From the NCBI RefSeq assembly GCF_002929745.1, contig NZ_PJIQ01000003.1, positions 240,732 through 304,731 on the forward strand: a stretch of DNA of 64,000 nucleotides, read 5' to 3'. Below the pieces are notes generated by a model. The model ran no database searches. It saw nothing but the letters and a program-made list of their open reading frames with translations, and was not told where the DNA came from. The stretch's first letter is position 1, and every line of letters begins with the position of its first letter. This DNA comes from Arthrobacter sp. B1805. Its GTDB lineage: Bacteria > Actinomycetota > Actinomycetes > Actinomycetales > Micrococcaceae. Shown piece by piece: positions 63,925 to 64,000 of the stretch. The position numbers were made by a program, and so were the translations under genes.

Positions 63925-63960
63925 GTGAAGGCCCCGCACCTGGTGGTGTGGGGCCTTCAC
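63925..63960 (-). terminator. rRNA operon terminator
   Basis: gtgaaggccccgcacc pairs with ggtgtggggccttcac (one G-U type difference). On the minus strand it lies 12 bases after the 5S 3' end and is followed by CCCCTTTAACC. Confidence 0.8.
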
Positions 63961-63971
63961 TGTAATGGTTG

Positions 63972-64000
63972 TCCGGCGGTGTCCTACTCTCCCACACTCT
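63972..64000 (-). rRNA. rrf: 5S rRNA, 3' end only (gene continues past window)
   Basis: On the minus strand the last 29 bases read gagagtaggacaccgccgga preceded by agagtgtgg, the conserved 3' end of actinobacterial 5S rRNA. Only this tail is inside the window, and the terminator follows immediately. The rest of the operon lies to the right. Confidence 0.88.

Overview
The window comes from a high-GC actinobacterial chromosome, most likely an Arthrobacter-like member of the Micrococcaceae. This rests on the codon and GC profile, an IdeR/DtxR repressor, a c-di-AMP (ydaO-type) riboswitch ahead of NlpC/P60 wall hydrolases, a WXG100 protein, an actinobacterial XPB helicase pair, DUF3027, DUF3263 and DUF4032 proteins, and a GroEL ending in a GGM-rich tail with HrcA/CIRCE-type sites. 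The genus is inferred from gene content; no database was searched.

Region 1 (1 to about 8,655) is the end of a prophage. It holds the 3' part of a tail/baseplate gene, small membrane proteins, a modular endolysin (CHAP + GH25 + four LysM) with translationally coupled holin-type genes, a tail-fibre-like protein with a split SGNH esterase domain, and a convergent membrane-anchored SGNH gene. A tRNA-Arg(CCU), a tyrosine integrase and an approximately 500-bp region with a strong terminator follow. The region ends in a 3' half of a threonine-type tRNA that looks like an attachment-site remnant. Next to it lies a damaged locus in which two halves of a WXG100-like coding region sit head to head on opposite strands (8,861-9,033).

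Region 2 (9,160 to 19,750) is chromosomal: a NUDIX hydrolase, an ABC exporter, a three-gene polar amino acid ABC importer, and molybdenum-cofactor genes. The latter are fdhD plus the tightly overlapping HNH-mobA-DUF6457-moeA operon. A two-gene NlpC/P60 operon then sits behind a c-di-AMP riboswitch.

Region 3 (19,860 to 34,420) holds ideR divergent from serC, an MFS transporter, DUF3027, a cold-shock protein, a helicase-associated protein coupled to an XPB-type helicase, a two-component system with an 11-bp-periodic direct repeat upstream, a lone WXG100 protein, groEL with HrcA-type operator arms, and a TM2-domain protein.

Region 4 (34,400 to 55,080) is a mixed housekeeping and stress region: GNAT, LytR_C, DUF3263, uracil-DNA glycosylase, a ThrE-type exporter, a Fem-type peptidoglycan aminoacyltransferase, an aldo/keto reductase coupled to an epimerase, two drug-type MFS pumps, an Old Yellow Enzyme, a Tat-exported PHP protein, catalase, SDR, small acidic or membrane proteins, a metallophosphoesterase and tRNA-Thr(UGU).

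Region 5 (55,190 to 64,000) holds a DsbA-like thiol protein, the trehalose genes otsA-otsB, an MsiK/UgpC-type sugar ABC ATPase, a DUF4032 protein, a DUF4190-like membrane protein, a GlcD-type FAD oxidase and an SRPBCC protein. It ends at the 3' end of a 5S rRNA gene on the minus strand, so an rRNA operon runs into the window from the right.
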